The notes: generated by a model not told the origin, from the sequence alone. A DNA stretch of 64,000 nucleotides from VAZQ01 sp963712565 (GCA_963712565.1 CAVQIP010000081.1:127832-191831); one strand, 5' to 3'. Positions 54,216 to 63,440 are shown, counted from the first letter of the stretch. Numbers and translations: made by a program.

Positions 54216-55211
54216 ATGACCGCGCCGCCGGCGACGCAAGTGATCAGGGCCGGCCGAGCGGCCGTCGAACATGCCGCGCGCGTGCTGGCGGCGGGCGGCC
54301 TCGTCGCCTTTCCGACCGAGACGGTCTACGGACTGGGCGCCGACGCCACCAACGGCGCGGCGGTCGCGCGTCTCTACGACGCCAAAGGCCGGCCGTCGTT
54401 CAATCCACTCATCGCTCACGTTGCCGACGCCAGCGCGGCACGGGCGCTCGCGCGGTTCGACTTTGCCGCCGAGCGGCTCGCCGCCGCATTCTGGCCGGGA
54501 CCGCTCACGCTGGTGCTGCCCAAGCTTGCGGATTGCCCCGTCGCCGAGCTTGCCACCGCGGGTCTCGACAGCATTGCCGTGCGCGTGCCAAGCCATCCGG
54601 TCACGCGGGACATTCTTCTCGCCTTCGGCCGGCCGGTCGTGGCGCCCTCCGCCAATCGTTCCGGACACGTGTCGCCCACGACCGCGCAGCACGTGCTCGC
54701 CGACCTGCGCGGGCGCATCGAGCTGATCGTTGACGGCGGCCAGACGCCGATGGGACTCGAATCGACCATTGTCGCCTGCCTCGACGGAGCGGTGCTGCTG
54801 CGACCGGGAGCCCTGCCGCGCGCCGACATCGAGCGGCTGCTTGCGCTCGCCGAGCCGCCGCGCGCCGCGCTCTCGTCGCCGGATGAGAATGAAGCGCCGA
54901 TTGCGCCCGGACAGCTCGCCTCGCACTATGCCCCGCGGGCGCGGCTTCGGCTCGACGCGCAAAATATACGAGCCGGCGAGGCGCTGCTCGCCTTCGGCCC
55001 GGTGCCGGCGCCGGGCACCGAGCGCGCGGCTCTGGCGCTCAACCTGTCGCCGAGCGGCGACCTGATCGAGGCCGCGGCCAATCTGTTTTCGCACCTGCGC
55101 GCGCTCGATGCCGCGGGCGTTACCACCATCGCGGTGATGCCGGTACCGCGCGAGGGTCTGGGCGAGGCGATCAACGACCGCCTGGAACGGGCCGCAGCGC
55201 CGCGTTCATGA
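54216..55211 (+). CDS. tsaC: L-threonylcarbamoyladenylate synthase (Sua5/TsaC)
   Basis: 331 residues from ATG 54216 (ATG 54204 also open). The YrdC domain (about 10-200) has GGLVAFPTETVYGLGADA, KGRPSFNPLIAHV, WPGPLTLVLP, SHPVTRDIL and APSANRSGHVSPTTA. A C-terminal Sua5 domain (about 225-331, ASHYAPRARLRLDA) follows. It forms threonylcarbamoyl-AMP for the t6A37 tRNA modification. It lies just downstream of tRNA-Pro on the opposite strand. Confidence 0.95.
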   Translation: MTAPPATQVIRAGRAAVEHAARVLAAGGLVAFPTETVYGLGADATNGAAVARLYDAKGRPSFNPLIAHVADASAARALARFDFAAERLAAAFWPGPLTLVLPKLADCPVAELATAGLDSIAVRVPSHPVTRDILLAFGRPVVAPSANRSGHVSPTTAQHVLADLRGRIELIVDGGQTPMGLESTIVACLDGAVLLRPGALPRADIERLLALAEPPRAALSSPDENEAPIAPGQLASHYAPRARLRLDAQNIRAGEALLAFGPVPAPGTERAALALNLSPSGDLIEAAANLFSHLRALDAAGVTTIAVMPVPREGLGEAINDRLERAAAPRS

Positions 55212-55277
55212 GGTAGGAAATCGCCTGGCCGGCGCGCTATAGTCGCCGACATCCGCGGCCTGATCGAGCGCAAATTA

Positions 55278-56708
55278 ATGAACATTGCCGAGCCACCCGT
55301 CACGTTTCCCTCGACCGATCTCTTGGCTCGCTTCGTCGCGATCGTGGGGGAAAAAAACGCCATCACCGATCCGCAGGCGCAGGCGCCGTATCTCATCGAG
55401 ATGCGCGACATGTTTCACGGACATACCCCGGTGGTGCTGCGGCCGGGCTCGGTCGCCGAGGTCGTCGAAATCCTCAAGCTTGCGAACGCCACCTCGACCG
55501 CGGTCGTTCCCCAGGGCGGCAATACCGGCCTGGTCGGTGGGCAAATCCCGCACCACGGCGAGATCGTCCTGTCGCTCAACCGCCTGGACCGCATCCGCGA
55601 GGTCGATCCGGTCTCCAATACGATGACCTGCGAGGCCGGCGTGACGCTGCTGCGGGCGCGCGAGGCGGCGGCGGCCGTGGACCGGCTCTATCCGCAATTG
55701 CTGCCGTCGGAGGGCACCTGCACGATCGGCGGCAATCTCTCCACCAATGCCGGCGGCACCGCCGCCCTCGCCTACGGCATTGCGCGCTCGCACGCGCTCG
55801 GCATCGAGGTCGTGCTCGCGGACGGGCGCGTGTTGAACAATCTCAACAAGCTCAAGAAGGACAATACCGGCTACGATCTCAAGGACCTGTTCATCGGCGC
55901 CGAGGGCACGCTCGGGGTTATCACCGCCGCGGTGTTGCGACTGGTGCCGCGGCCGCGTTCGGTGGAGACCGCCTTCGTCGGCGTGCCGTCGCCGGCGGCC
56001 GCCCTCGACCTGCTCGGGCTCGCGACCGAGCGCACCGCCGGCGGCGTGACCAGCTTCGAGTTGATGCTGCGCCTGGGCGTTGAGCTGGTGCTGCGGCACG
56101 GTTCGGGCTGCCGCGATCCGCTGCCGCAGGTGCATCCCTGGTACGTGCTGATCGAGCTCTCGTCCCAGGCCCGCTCCGGCTTGCGCGCGGTGCTGGAGGA
56201 AATTCTGGCCGAAGGTCTCGAGCGCGGCCTGGTCGAGGACGCCACGATCGCGGAAAGCCTCGAGCAGGCCGCGATGTTCTGGCGCATCCGCGAAATGTTC
56301 GGCGAGGTACAGCGCCACGAAGGCGGCTCGATCAAGCACGATGTATCGGTCCCGGTCGCGGCGGTGCCGGCGTTCATCGCGGAGGCCGACGCCGCCGTCA
56401 CCAAGCTGATCCCGGGCGCCCGGCCGCTCCCGTTCGGGCATCTCGGCGACGGCAATATCCACTACAACGTCGCCCAGCCCCTGGGGGCCGACAAAGCTCA
56501 GTTCCTCAAACGCTGGGACGAGGTCAACGCGGCCGTGTTCGCGGTGGTCGCGAAGCATGGCGGGTCGATCTCGGCCGAACACGGCATCGGCGTGCTGAAG
56601 CGCGATCTGTTGCCGAAGGTGAAGGACCCGGTGGCGTTCGAGCTGATGCGGACGCTCAAGCGCACGCTCGATCCCAAAGCCATTCTCAATCCGGGCAAGG
56701 TGCTGTGA
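55278..56708 (+). CDS. FAD-linked oxidase, GlcD / D-2-hydroxyglutarate dehydrogenase-like
   Basis: 476 residues. FAD-binding type 4 domain: VVPQGGNTGLVGGQIP, CEAGVTLLRAREAA, LPSEGTCTIGGNLSTNAGGT and FIGAEGTLGVITAAVLRL. The C-terminal substrate domain has PFGHLGDGNIHYNV with the metal-site histidines and SAEHGIGVLKRDLL, ending in DPKAILNPGKVL. Such enzymes oxidise D-2-hydroxy acids (lactate, glycolate, 2-hydroxyglutarate). It is the last chromosomal gene before the integrated element. Confidence 0.9.
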   Translation: MNIAEPPVTFPSTDLLARFVAIVGEKNAITDPQAQAPYLIEMRDMFHGHTPVVLRPGSVAEVVEILKLANATSTAVVPQGGNTGLVGGQIPHHGEIVLSLNRLDRIREVDPVSNTMTCEAGVTLLRAREAAAAVDRLYPQLLPSEGTCTIGGNLSTNAGGTAALAYGIARSHALGIEVVLADGRVLNNLNKLKKDNTGYDLKDLFIGAEGTLGVITAAVLRLVPRPRSVETAFVGVPSPAAALDLLGLATERTAGGVTSFELMLRLGVELVLRHGSGCRDPLPQVHPWYVLIELSSQARSGLRAVLEEILAEGLERGLVEDATIAESLEQAAMFWRIREMFGEVQRHEGGSIKHDVSVPVAAVPAFIAEADAAVTKLIPGARPLPFGHLGDGNIHYNVAQPLGADKAQFLKRWDEVNAAVFAVVAKHGGSISAEHGIGVLKRDLLPKVKDPVAFELMRTLKRTLDPKAILNPGKVL

Positions 56709-56837
56709 CCGGGGGACAGGCAGGGAATTGCGCACCCTGGGGTCTTGCAAGTCTCCCGTTTCTGTGAAAATCTATCACCTCGGACAGGCGAACGCGGGGT
56801 TGCCACGACCCTCTGCCTGCTCCCCGGAGATTCCCCG

Positions 56838-58004
56838 ATGCACCTCACCAGCAAGACGATTGCCGCCCTCGCCGTGCCTACGGACAAGGGCGAGGCTTGG
56901 GTTTGGGACGATGCCGTCCGACAATTCGGCGTCCGCCTCCGCCCTGATTCCCCGCCGGCGTTCTATGTCGGCAAGCTCCGGCTCGAGGGCCGCCCGTTCA
57001 AGAAGCGCATCGGGCCGGTGGGCGACGTCTCGGTCGACGCGGCTCGCCGAAAGGCGCGCGAAATCATCTCCGCCGTCACGCTCGGTACCTATACGCGGCC
57101 GGCCGTCAAGTCGGAGGCTCCGGCATTCGAGCATTGCGTGACGCGCTACCTCGCTTGGCTGCAGCGCGAGGTCGAGGCCGGGCGATTCTCCTACCGCAGC
57201 CGCAACAATCGCGTCGGACATCTCACCAAGCTGTGGGCACCGTTCGATCGACTGCCGGTCACCGCGATCGACAATCGGATGGTTCGCCGGCGGGCGCAGG
57301 AGCTGGTCGAGACTTCGGGCGCACATGGCGCCCGGTCGGCAGTCGTGTCGCTATCATCGTTCTTTGCGTGGGCGCTCGACGCCCTGCTGGTCGATAGCAA
57401 CCCGTGCATCGGCGTGCGCACGGCCAAGACCGCGAGCCGCGAGCATGTGCCGTCCGACCGCGATCTCGCGGCGATCTGGAACGCCTGCGACGGCGACGGC
57501 GCCTTCGGTCAGATCATCCGGCTGCTGCTTTTGACCGGCACGCGCCGCAGCGAACTCGGCGATTTGGCGTGGGGCGAAGTCGACCTCGAGGAACGCGTCA
57601 TTGTCATCCCCGGCACGCGCATGAAAAACCGCAGGGAACACCGGATTGCCCTGTGCGACGAAGCGGTGCGCATCCTCGCGGGCATCCCGCGTCACCGCGA
57701 GCGGGTGTTTCCTGTCATGCACTGGTCAAAGGCCAAGGCCGAGCTCGACGAGCGCAGCGGTGTCAGCAATTGGCGCATTCATGATCTGCGGCGGGCGGTT
57801 GCCTCCGGGCTCGGCAAGCTTGGCACCCCACCGCATGTCATCGCGGCTTGTCTGTCGCATCGCACGGCGCGCGGCGCGACCGCGGTCTATGCGCGCTACA
57901 GCTACGAGAAGGAAAAGAGGCAGGCGATCCTGCAGTGGTGCGCACATCTGATGGGCCTGGTCAGCGGCCAGCCGTCGAATGTCGTGCCGCTCGCGACCGC
58001 CTGA
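56838..58004 (+). CDS. int: Tyrosine recombinase / phage-type integrase
   Basis: 388 residues from ATG 56838 (frame open to 56745). An N-terminal arm-binding DUF4102-like part (HLTSKTIAALAVPTDKGEAW) precedes the SAM-like core-binding domain (about 95-180) and the catalytic domain: TGTRRSELGDLAW with R236, HDLRRAVASGLG with H315 and R318, LSHRT with H341, and YARYSY with nucleophile Y354. It drives site-specific integration and excision. It marks the left end of the element; no tRNA lies at this border, and no att repeat was found inside the window. Confidence 0.93.
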   Translation: MHLTSKTIAALAVPTDKGEAWVWDDAVRQFGVRLRPDSPPAFYVGKLRLEGRPFKKRIGPVGDVSVDAARRKAREIISAVTLGTYTRPAVKSEAPAFEHCVTRYLAWLQREVEAGRFSYRSRNNRVGHLTKLWAPFDRLPVTAIDNRMVRRRAQELVETSGAHGARSAVVSLSSFFAWALDALLVDSNPCIGVRTAKTASREHVPSDRDLAAIWNACDGDGAFGQIIRLLLLTGTRRSELGDLAWGEVDLEERVIVIPGTRMKNRREHRIALCDEAVRILAGIPRHRERVFPVMHWSKAKAELDERSGVSNWRIHDLRRAVASGLGKLGTPPHVIAACLSHRTARGATAVYARYSYEKEKRQAILQWCAHLMGLVSGQPSNVVPLATA

Positions 58005-58072
58005 AATGTGCAGGCCCGGCGAAACTGCCACGTCCGCCGGGCCCTAACCATTGCCACGGGGAGATTCCGACC

Positions 58073-58600
58073 ATGGCACCGGCTGGCAAGATTATATGGG
58101 ACACACCCACCAACGCGCTATGGCGGATGGAGCAGCGCGGGCTGCCCTGGCCGGCCGCACACAAGCTTCTGCTGCAATGGCTCGCCGCCGGGGACGTGAT
58201 GCTGGCGTCTCGCGGCCGTCCGGTCCCTCCCGCCCACATCGCCGGCGCGGCTTTCGACCATAACGACCTGCGCGGCGCTGGCCGCATCTTCTATCCCGAC
58301 ACCCGCGTCGATTGGACCACGGCGCAAGGGCTGCTCGACCGCCACCTCGGTCAGCCGTCGCCGGAACAGAAGGACTTGCTCGTCAAGCCCGAGCCGGAGC
58401 CGGAGCCGAAGCCGGAGCGAGCAACGCAGGTAGTCCGCGCAACACAACGCTTGTTCGAGGTACTTCAGGGCAAGCCGACCAGCCTGAGCGCAAAACGCAT
58501 TCGCACGCTCCTTCAGCCGCTCGACGTCAGTGACAGCACCGCGCTGCGCGCCAGACGGGAGTACATCAAAAGAATTTCGTCAGCTGACGCGTCAGATTAA
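58073..58600 (+). CDS. Hypothetical element protein
   Basis: 175 residues from ATG 58073 with GGGGAG in the leader. It begins with a small domain (KIIWDTPTNALWRMEQRGLP) containing an aromatic/proline pattern, has a hinge of alternating Glu-Pro (about 115-123), and ends in a basic helical part (LSAKRIRTLLQPLDVSDSTALRARREYI) that could be a DNA-binding region. No family is recognised. It sits between integrase and the AlpA-like gene. Confidence 0.7.
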   Translation: MAPAGKIIWDTPTNALWRMEQRGLPWPAAHKLLLQWLAAGDVMLASRGRPVPPAHIAGAAFDHNDLRGAGRIFYPDTRVDWTTAQGLLDRHLGQPSPEQKDLLVKPEPEPEPKPERATQVVRATQRLFEVLQGKPTSLSAKRIRTLLQPLDVSDSTALRARREYIKRISSADASD

Positions 58601-58661
58601 TTTGACGCGAGACGATTTTGAAAAACGGGTGCAGATCTCCCTTTGACCGAGGGAGACCCCG

Positions 58662-59009
58662 ATGCCCGACACCCAAAACGTAACCTCCGCCGCGGACCCC
58701 GAACTGGTTAAGGCCGTCGCCGAGGCCATCGTTCGCTTTCGTGATTATCTGGCGGGAGCCATCCCACCGGCACCGCCATCCGAGCCCGAGCCGCTGACCG
58801 AGAGCGAGATCAACAGGCTGGTCGACGTCAGATTTGTCGCCGAGCTGCTCGACTGCAACGTCAAGACAGTCCGCAATATGGAGGCCGCCGGCACCTTGCC
58901 GCGCGCCATCAGGCTCACGTCGAGCAAGGTGGTCTGGCGACTTGGTACGCTGCTCGTCTGGATCAAGGAGCGCGATCAGGCCGCGCAGGCCAAGCAGCGC
59001 CGCGCCTGA
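58662..59009 (+). CDS. AlpA-like helix-turn-helix regulator / excisionase
   Basis: 115 residues; GAGGGAGA precedes the ATG. The C-terminal half has VDVRFVAELLDCNVKTVRNM, a MerR/AlpA-type recognition helix, then AGTLPRAIRL and WRLGTLLVWI. The N-terminal half is acidic and proline-rich. Proteins of this kind act as excisionases or switch regulators in prophages and satellites. Position after the integrase supports this. Confidence 0.75.
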   Translation: MPDTQNVTSAADPELVKAVAEAIVRFRDYLAGAIPPAPPSEPEPLTESEINRLVDVRFVAELLDCNVKTVRNMEAAGTLPRAIRLTSSKVVWRLGTLLVWIKERDQAAQAKQRRA

Positions 59010-59076
59010 CAAACGCACGAACGCCGCCTGGCATGGGCGGCGTCCGCATTCGGTTGTCAAAGAGGGAAGTGTTCGG

Positions 59077-59217
59077 ATGGGGCCGAACTGCCGTTGTTAT
59101 AACTCCCCGGCGCGCGACGTCCAACGCACGCGCTTGGCGGCCGCCGTCAACGCGGCGATGGAGAAGGCGCGCCGGCTGGGGCTCGTCGACGCCGACGGCG
59201 ATGGGGACCGGCCGTGA
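59077..59217 (+). CDS. Small element ORF, 46 residues
   Basis: ATG 59077 has GAGGGAAG eight to nine bases upstream. The product (MGPNCRCYNSPARDV to DADGDGDRP) has an N-terminal Cys-x-Cys and a central helix rich in Ala and Arg. Its stop overlaps the GTG start of the next gene in GTGA. Function unknown. Confidence 0.5.
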   Translation: MGPNCRCYNSPARDVQRTRLAAAVNAAMEKARRLGLVDADGDGDRP

Positions 59218-59417
59218 GCGCGCGCATTCTCCCATTTCCGGCGCGCGGCCCTTTCGCCGTTCGCATCGAGCGGCAGCGCGACATGCCGGGTTGGCTCGTC
59301 GTTGCGCGCTGGCACGCCTGGCTGCACAGCGCTCGCCAAGACGCGGAGCTCGAGGCCGCAGAGCTCGCACGCGGCTTTGGTGTGGCCGTTCATGCGACAG
59401 AGGAAACGCCCGAATGA
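59214..59417 (+). CDS. Small element ORF, 67 residues
   Basis: GTG start at 59214 within GTGA, overlapping the previous stop. The product (SARILPFPARGPFAVRI; WLVVARWHAWLHSARQDAEL) has an amphipathic centre and an acidic tail. Its stop overlaps the next ATG in ATGA. Coupled translation supports a real gene; no function is recognised. Confidence 0.5.
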   Translation: MSARILPFPARGPFAVRIERQRDMPGWLVVARWHAWLHSARQDAELEAAELARGFGVAVHATEETPE

Positions 59418-60094
59418 TTGCCATGGATGAGGTGCGCGCCATTGTGCAAGACCTGATTCCTGACGGCACCACAATAACGGTTGTCGGCCCGCTGGTCTGG
59501 CTACCAGGCAACAATGGGGAGAAAACCTGGCATTTCGTAATTGTGACCGGCCGCGGCGGCGAGCCGGATTTTAACGTCGACGCCTTCATGCCGCCCGACC
59601 GCGAGCGCGATGAGCTGTATCTGCAGATCGTCAACCTGATCCGCAAAGTCGTCGCCGAGCGCGGCGCGCTGATGTTTCAAGCAACGAACGAAAAGGAGCT
59701 CGGCGATCTTATCGCCGCTTCGTGGCCGGGGGAACGCTCGCTCAAACTGCGCGCGCAGTGTCTTGAGGAATACCGCGAGCGCGGCATCATCGACACACCG
59801 CCTGGTTATGTTCCGTCGGAAATCAGCCGCGTCTACGAGCTTCCCTTCGGCTATACCGCGACGTTCGCCTGGACTAGCGGCGGATTGCACGCTGCATGGG
59901 AACCGGCCCCTCCGCGCATTAAAAAAGCCCGAGCTCGGCGAAAGTTTTTTGAAGCCTATAAGGCAGCGCGTGGCGAGTTCATGACCGAAGTGGCGCGCTT
60001 GCTCGGTGGCGGCATTGCAATCATCGACACCACCGAGGACGGCGGAATCGATCTCACAAATCTACAGATCACGCTTCCACCAACTGAGCATTGA
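59414..60094 (+). CDS. Hypothetical element protein
   Basis: 226 residues from ATG 59414 (ATGA overlap with the previous stop). No known domain. The middle (VVGPLVWLPGNNGEKTWHFV; PDFNVDAFMPPDRERDELYL) looks like a compact alpha/beta fold, and a basic patch RIKKARARRKFFEAYKAARG is at about residue 175. The primase gene follows 12 bases later. Confidence 0.7.
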   Translation: MIAMDEVRAIVQDLIPDGTTITVVGPLVWLPGNNGEKTWHFVIVTGRGGEPDFNVDAFMPPDRERDELYLQIVNLIRKVVAERGALMFQATNEKELGDLIAASWPGERSLKLRAQCLEEYRERGIIDTPPGYVPSEISRVYELPFGYTATFAWTSGGLHAAWEPAPPRIKKARARRKFFEAYKAARGEFMTEVARLLGGGIAIIDTTEDGGIDLTNLQITLPPTEH

Positions 60095-60106
60095 AGTGGG
60101 GAGATC

Positions 60107-61021
60107 ATGATCGAGCGCGACGTCGTCGATTGTGCGCGTGCGACCCGGATTGAAAGCCTCGCGGCTGAGAACAACATCAAGCTGCGCGGACGCGGCAACG
60201 AGCGATGTGGCCCATGTCCAATCTGCGGCGGCACTGACCGCTTCGCCATTAACAAAGTGAAGCAAGTTTTCTTGTGCCGTGGCTGCGAGACTGGCGGCGA
60301 CGTCATTGCGCTCGCGATGTTTCTCCATGGTTGCTCGTTCCGCGACGCTGTTGCGCATCTCGTCGGCGAGCAGTGTCTGCAAGCCCCGCCACATGAGTTG
60401 AAACAGCACGATACTAACAATTATCAGCGGCGACAGGCTCAGAAAGCTAATTGGTTATGGTCGCAACGCCAGCCAATTGCAGGCTCGCCGGCTGAAAGGT
60501 ATCTCCGACAAGCGCGTGGCTATTTCGGACCTATACCGGAAACCCTCGCCTTTCTGCCGCCGCGCAAGAGCAATCATCATCCGGCACTGATCGCACCATT
60601 TTCGATTTGCGCGGAACCGGAACCCGGCGTGCTTGGGGATCCGGTTGACGTCGACGCCGTACATCTCACGTTGCTGCGCGCCGACGGGAGCGGCAAGGCC
60701 GATATCGAGGCCAACAAGCTCACGATCGGTCGGCCGCTTGGTCGCCCCATCGCACTCGCGTCGGCAAATGATTTGGGCGGCCTGGTCATTACCGAAGGCA
60801 TCGAGGACGGGCTGTCAGTCTACGCGGCAACGCAGTTCGGCACCTGGGCGGCAGGGGCGGCACCGTTCATGCCTGCACTCGCTGATACGGTGCCCGACCA
60901 CATCGAAACCATCACCATCTATGCGCACGACGACCCGACCGGCGAGCGCGAATGCCTCAAGCTCGCCACCGCACTCGACCGCCGTGGCTTCGAGGTTCGC
61001 ATTGAGGGGCTCGAGCCATGA
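60107..61021 (+). CDS. CHC2 zinc-finger / Toprim primase
   Basis: 304 residues; GGGGAGATC precedes the ATG. The N-terminal zinc finger has CPIC (C37, C40) and CRGC (C57, C60), with GGTDRFAIN between them. A linker is followed by a Toprim-type domain: GGLVITEGIEDGLSVYAATQ and TITIYAHDDPTGERE. It would synthesise primers for element replication. The stop overlaps the DUF3987 start in ATGA. Confidence 0.88.
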   Translation: MIERDVVDCARATRIESLAAENNIKLRGRGNERCGPCPICGGTDRFAINKVKQVFLCRGCETGGDVIALAMFLHGCSFRDAVAHLVGEQCLQAPPHELKQHDTNNYQRRQAQKANWLWSQRQPIAGSPAERYLRQARGYFGPIPETLAFLPPRKSNHHPALIAPFSICAEPEPGVLGDPVDVDAVHLTLLRADGSGKADIEANKLTIGRPLGRPIALASANDLGGLVITEGIEDGLSVYAATQFGTWAAGAAPFMPALADTVPDHIETITIYAHDDPTGERECLKLATALDRRGFEVRIEGLEP

Positions 61022-62544
61022 AAGCCCGCGCCGACGTCAATGACACCCTGCGCCAGGAAGGACCGGAAGCGGTTCGCAAGCGCCATGCGAACGCGCGCAA
61101 GTTTAAGTCCAACAGCGGGCAGGGTCCCGATACGGCGACGCCGCTGTTCGACCCGTGGGACCACTACGTCGTACCCGCCTTCCCGCTCGATATTCTGCCG
61201 CCGGTGCTGCGACATTTCGTCGATACGCAAAGCGTTGTGCTCGGTGCTGATCGGTCGGCGCTCGCCATGGCCGCGCTCGGCGCGCTGAGCGGTGCGCTTG
61301 ACCATCGCTTCGCATTGAAACTCATGCGACATGGAACGTGGTGGGCGCATCCGCGGCTGTGGCTATTGCTGGTCGGCGATCCATCTTCCCGCAAAACACC
61401 GATCATCAATGCCGCGACCCTGCCGCTCGAGCAGCATCAAACCTGGCTGCGCGAGAACCACCAGCGCGAACTGCAGGACCATGTCGACAGCGGCGGCAAA
61501 CCGGAGCAGGCCCCGCGCGCGCCGGCGCGCTTCGTGATGTGGGACACGACCACCGAAAAGCTCGGCGAAATTCTGTCTCACAGCGAGCGCGGTCTGCTGG
61601 TCAAGCGCGATGAAGTCACCGGCTGGATCGGGAGCATGGAACGCTACGGAACGAGCGGCCGCGGCGCCGGCGCCGATCGCGGCTTCTGGCTGCAAGCCTT
61701 CGATGGCGGACCATTCGCTCAAGATCGCATCGGCCGCGGTGAAACCTATATCAAAAATTTGTCGGTCAGTTTGCTCGGCGGCATTCAACCCGCCCGTCTC
61801 GCCGAGCTGCATGGCCTCACATCGGACGGCCTGCTGCAGCGCTTCCTGCCGGTCATGGTGCGGGCGCCAAGCGTCCCACAGGACATGCCTGGCGGCGAGG
61901 AAGCCTACGCCAAGCTGATTAAGGAACTCATTCTCACCCCACCGAAGCGCCTAATGCTGGCCGATGATGCACTCGTCGCCATGCACCAACTCCACGTCTA
62001 CCTGCACGAACTCGAACAGGCGAGCGCCGGCTTCGCCGCCGGCTTCCAGGCTTTCGTCGGCAAGCTGTCCGGCATCGCCGGCAGTCTCGCGCTCATCCTT
62101 CACATGGTCTGGAACCCCGGCCTCGGCGCCGTGCTGCCCGTCGAACCCATCACCGTCGAGCAGGTCCACGATCTGCTGATCGATTTTCTGTTGCCCCATA
62201 GCTTCGCCTTCTATCGCAATGCCGAAACCGTCACCGATGGCGACCGCTTGCAACGGCTCGCCTCTTGGATCATCACCTCCGGCGTCACGCGCTTCGTCGC
62301 CTCCGATCTCGCCACCAATGTCCGCGACTTCCGCGGCCTCGGCTTGCGCGAGGTCAATGAACGGGTCGCCCCACTCGTCGCCGCCGATTGGCTCAAACCC
62401 ACCGCGCTGGGCCCGCTCTGTCGCGCCTGGCAAGTCAATCCCAACGTCGCAACCCAATTCGCCCAACGCTGCGCCACCGAGGAACACCGCAAAGCCGCCA
62501 TCGCATCCCTCATGCACTCACCACGTAAACCACGCCAGCCATGA
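61018..62544 (+). CDS. DUF3987 replication-associated ATPase
   Basis: 508 residues. A P-loop-like LLLVGDPSSRKTP (G120 to K126), VMWDTTTEKLGEILSHSERG, and a catalytic segment LLVKRDEVTGWIGSMERYG match DUF3987 proteins, which pair with primases in phages, satellites and plasmids and are thought to be helicase-like. A helix-rich C-terminus (about 330-508) follows. It is co-translated with the primase gene. Confidence 0.85.
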   Translation: MKARADVNDTLRQEGPEAVRKRHANARKFKSNSGQGPDTATPLFDPWDHYVVPAFPLDILPPVLRHFVDTQSVVLGADRSALAMAALGALSGALDHRFALKLMRHGTWWAHPRLWLLLVGDPSSRKTPIINAATLPLEQHQTWLRENHQRELQDHVDSGGKPEQAPRAPARFVMWDTTTEKLGEILSHSERGLLVKRDEVTGWIGSMERYGTSGRGAGADRGFWLQAFDGGPFAQDRIGRGETYIKNLSVSLLGGIQPARLAELHGLTSDGLLQRFLPVMVRAPSVPQDMPGGEEAYAKLIKELILTPPKRLMLADDALVAMHQLHVYLHELEQASAGFAAGFQAFVGKLSGIAGSLALILHMVWNPGLGAVLPVEPITVEQVHDLLIDFLLPHSFAFYRNAETVTDGDRLQRLASWIITSGVTRFVASDLATNVRDFRGLGLREVNERVAPLVAADWLKPTALGPLCRAWQVNPNVATQFAQRCATEEHRKAAIASLMHSPRKPRQP

Positions 62545-62824
62545 AAAATAGGAATAGCTCGCACCCGTTGAAATCCTCTCGCAAAACACACCCACGGTCG
62601 GAAAAACATGTCAATCCTGATATACGCACGTAAGCATTTAAAACCTCTCTCTCTTAGCTCCTGACCATGGGCACGCTCGCGCCCGCGTATCCAGTTTGTC
62701 AGGATCGCTCCCACACACCCATGCACAATCCGCAAGCCTCAAAACCCTTGCCACCTCTCCCCGCGTGCTCCCCCGGCAGCAAAGCGATTAGACAATCCAG
62801 CCACAACAGCAGTACGGTCGAGCC
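62545..62824 (+). other. Intergenic gap in the element
   Basis: 280 bases with less GC and several A/T runs. No ORF with a ribosome site is visible. It may contain the promoter for the terminase-like gene. Confidence 0.4.
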
Positions 62825-63440
62825 ATGCCAAACACCGAAATCACACCGGCAGCCATCGACCCACGCATGGTCGACGGCAGGAACGGCAAACCTCGCAAGG
62901 TTTCAAGACGAGTTGCTGAGGCGGTAAGGCTAATTCTCTCCGGCGAGGTCACAACCATAAAAGCTAGCGCCATCAGGGTCGGCCTTCATCCAAACTATCT
63001 GAGCGGCTACCTGGCGGGCCCGGTGGGACGGGAGTATTTAGCCCGCGAAAGGGCGAAAACCATCACCGAAGGTTCATTAAGAGGCGCGCGCCGCGTCGTC
63101 GAGTTGATCGACGCGAACAGCGAGCATGCTTTCCCTGGATGCTTCCAGGCTGGCCTTGGCGATCGAGGGCGTTAAGCCCGCCGATGACGCGCGAGTGAGC
63201 GTTTCAGTCGATGTTCGGGCCGGATATGTGATCGACATTGGGTCGAGTGTTGCGGATCAAGTGCATTTCGTAGGGCCGGCACGCGACTGCCTGCCCGAGA
63301 ACGAGCCGCGGTCCGGTAGCAAGCTCATGCCGGCGCCGGTCGAGCTGTGGCAGCCGCCGGTCGAGCCCGATGAGCCGGAGGTGCTGCCCGACGGATTCAG
63401 CGAGGCGCTCGCCCGGCATCAAGCGAGGCGCAAGCGCTGA
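62825..63440 (+). pseudogene. Small-terminase-like DNA-packaging protein, frameshifted
   Basis: The first frame (MPNTEITPAAIDPRMVDG...; RRVAEAVRLILSGEVTTIKA, a helix-turn-helix) reads to NSEHA. The next frame continues SLDASRLALAIEGVKPADDA and SVDVRAGYVIDIG to the stop at 63440. Removing one T of TTT at 63130-63132 joins them as HASLDASRLALAIEG, about 204 residues, the pattern of small terminases that select DNA for packaging. No large terminase gene is visible before the window ends. A read error could be the cause. Confidence 0.6.

Noticed and set aside
56709..56837. Attachment site next to integrase
   Set aside because: No tRNA or duplicated core found inside the window; the right end is not present.
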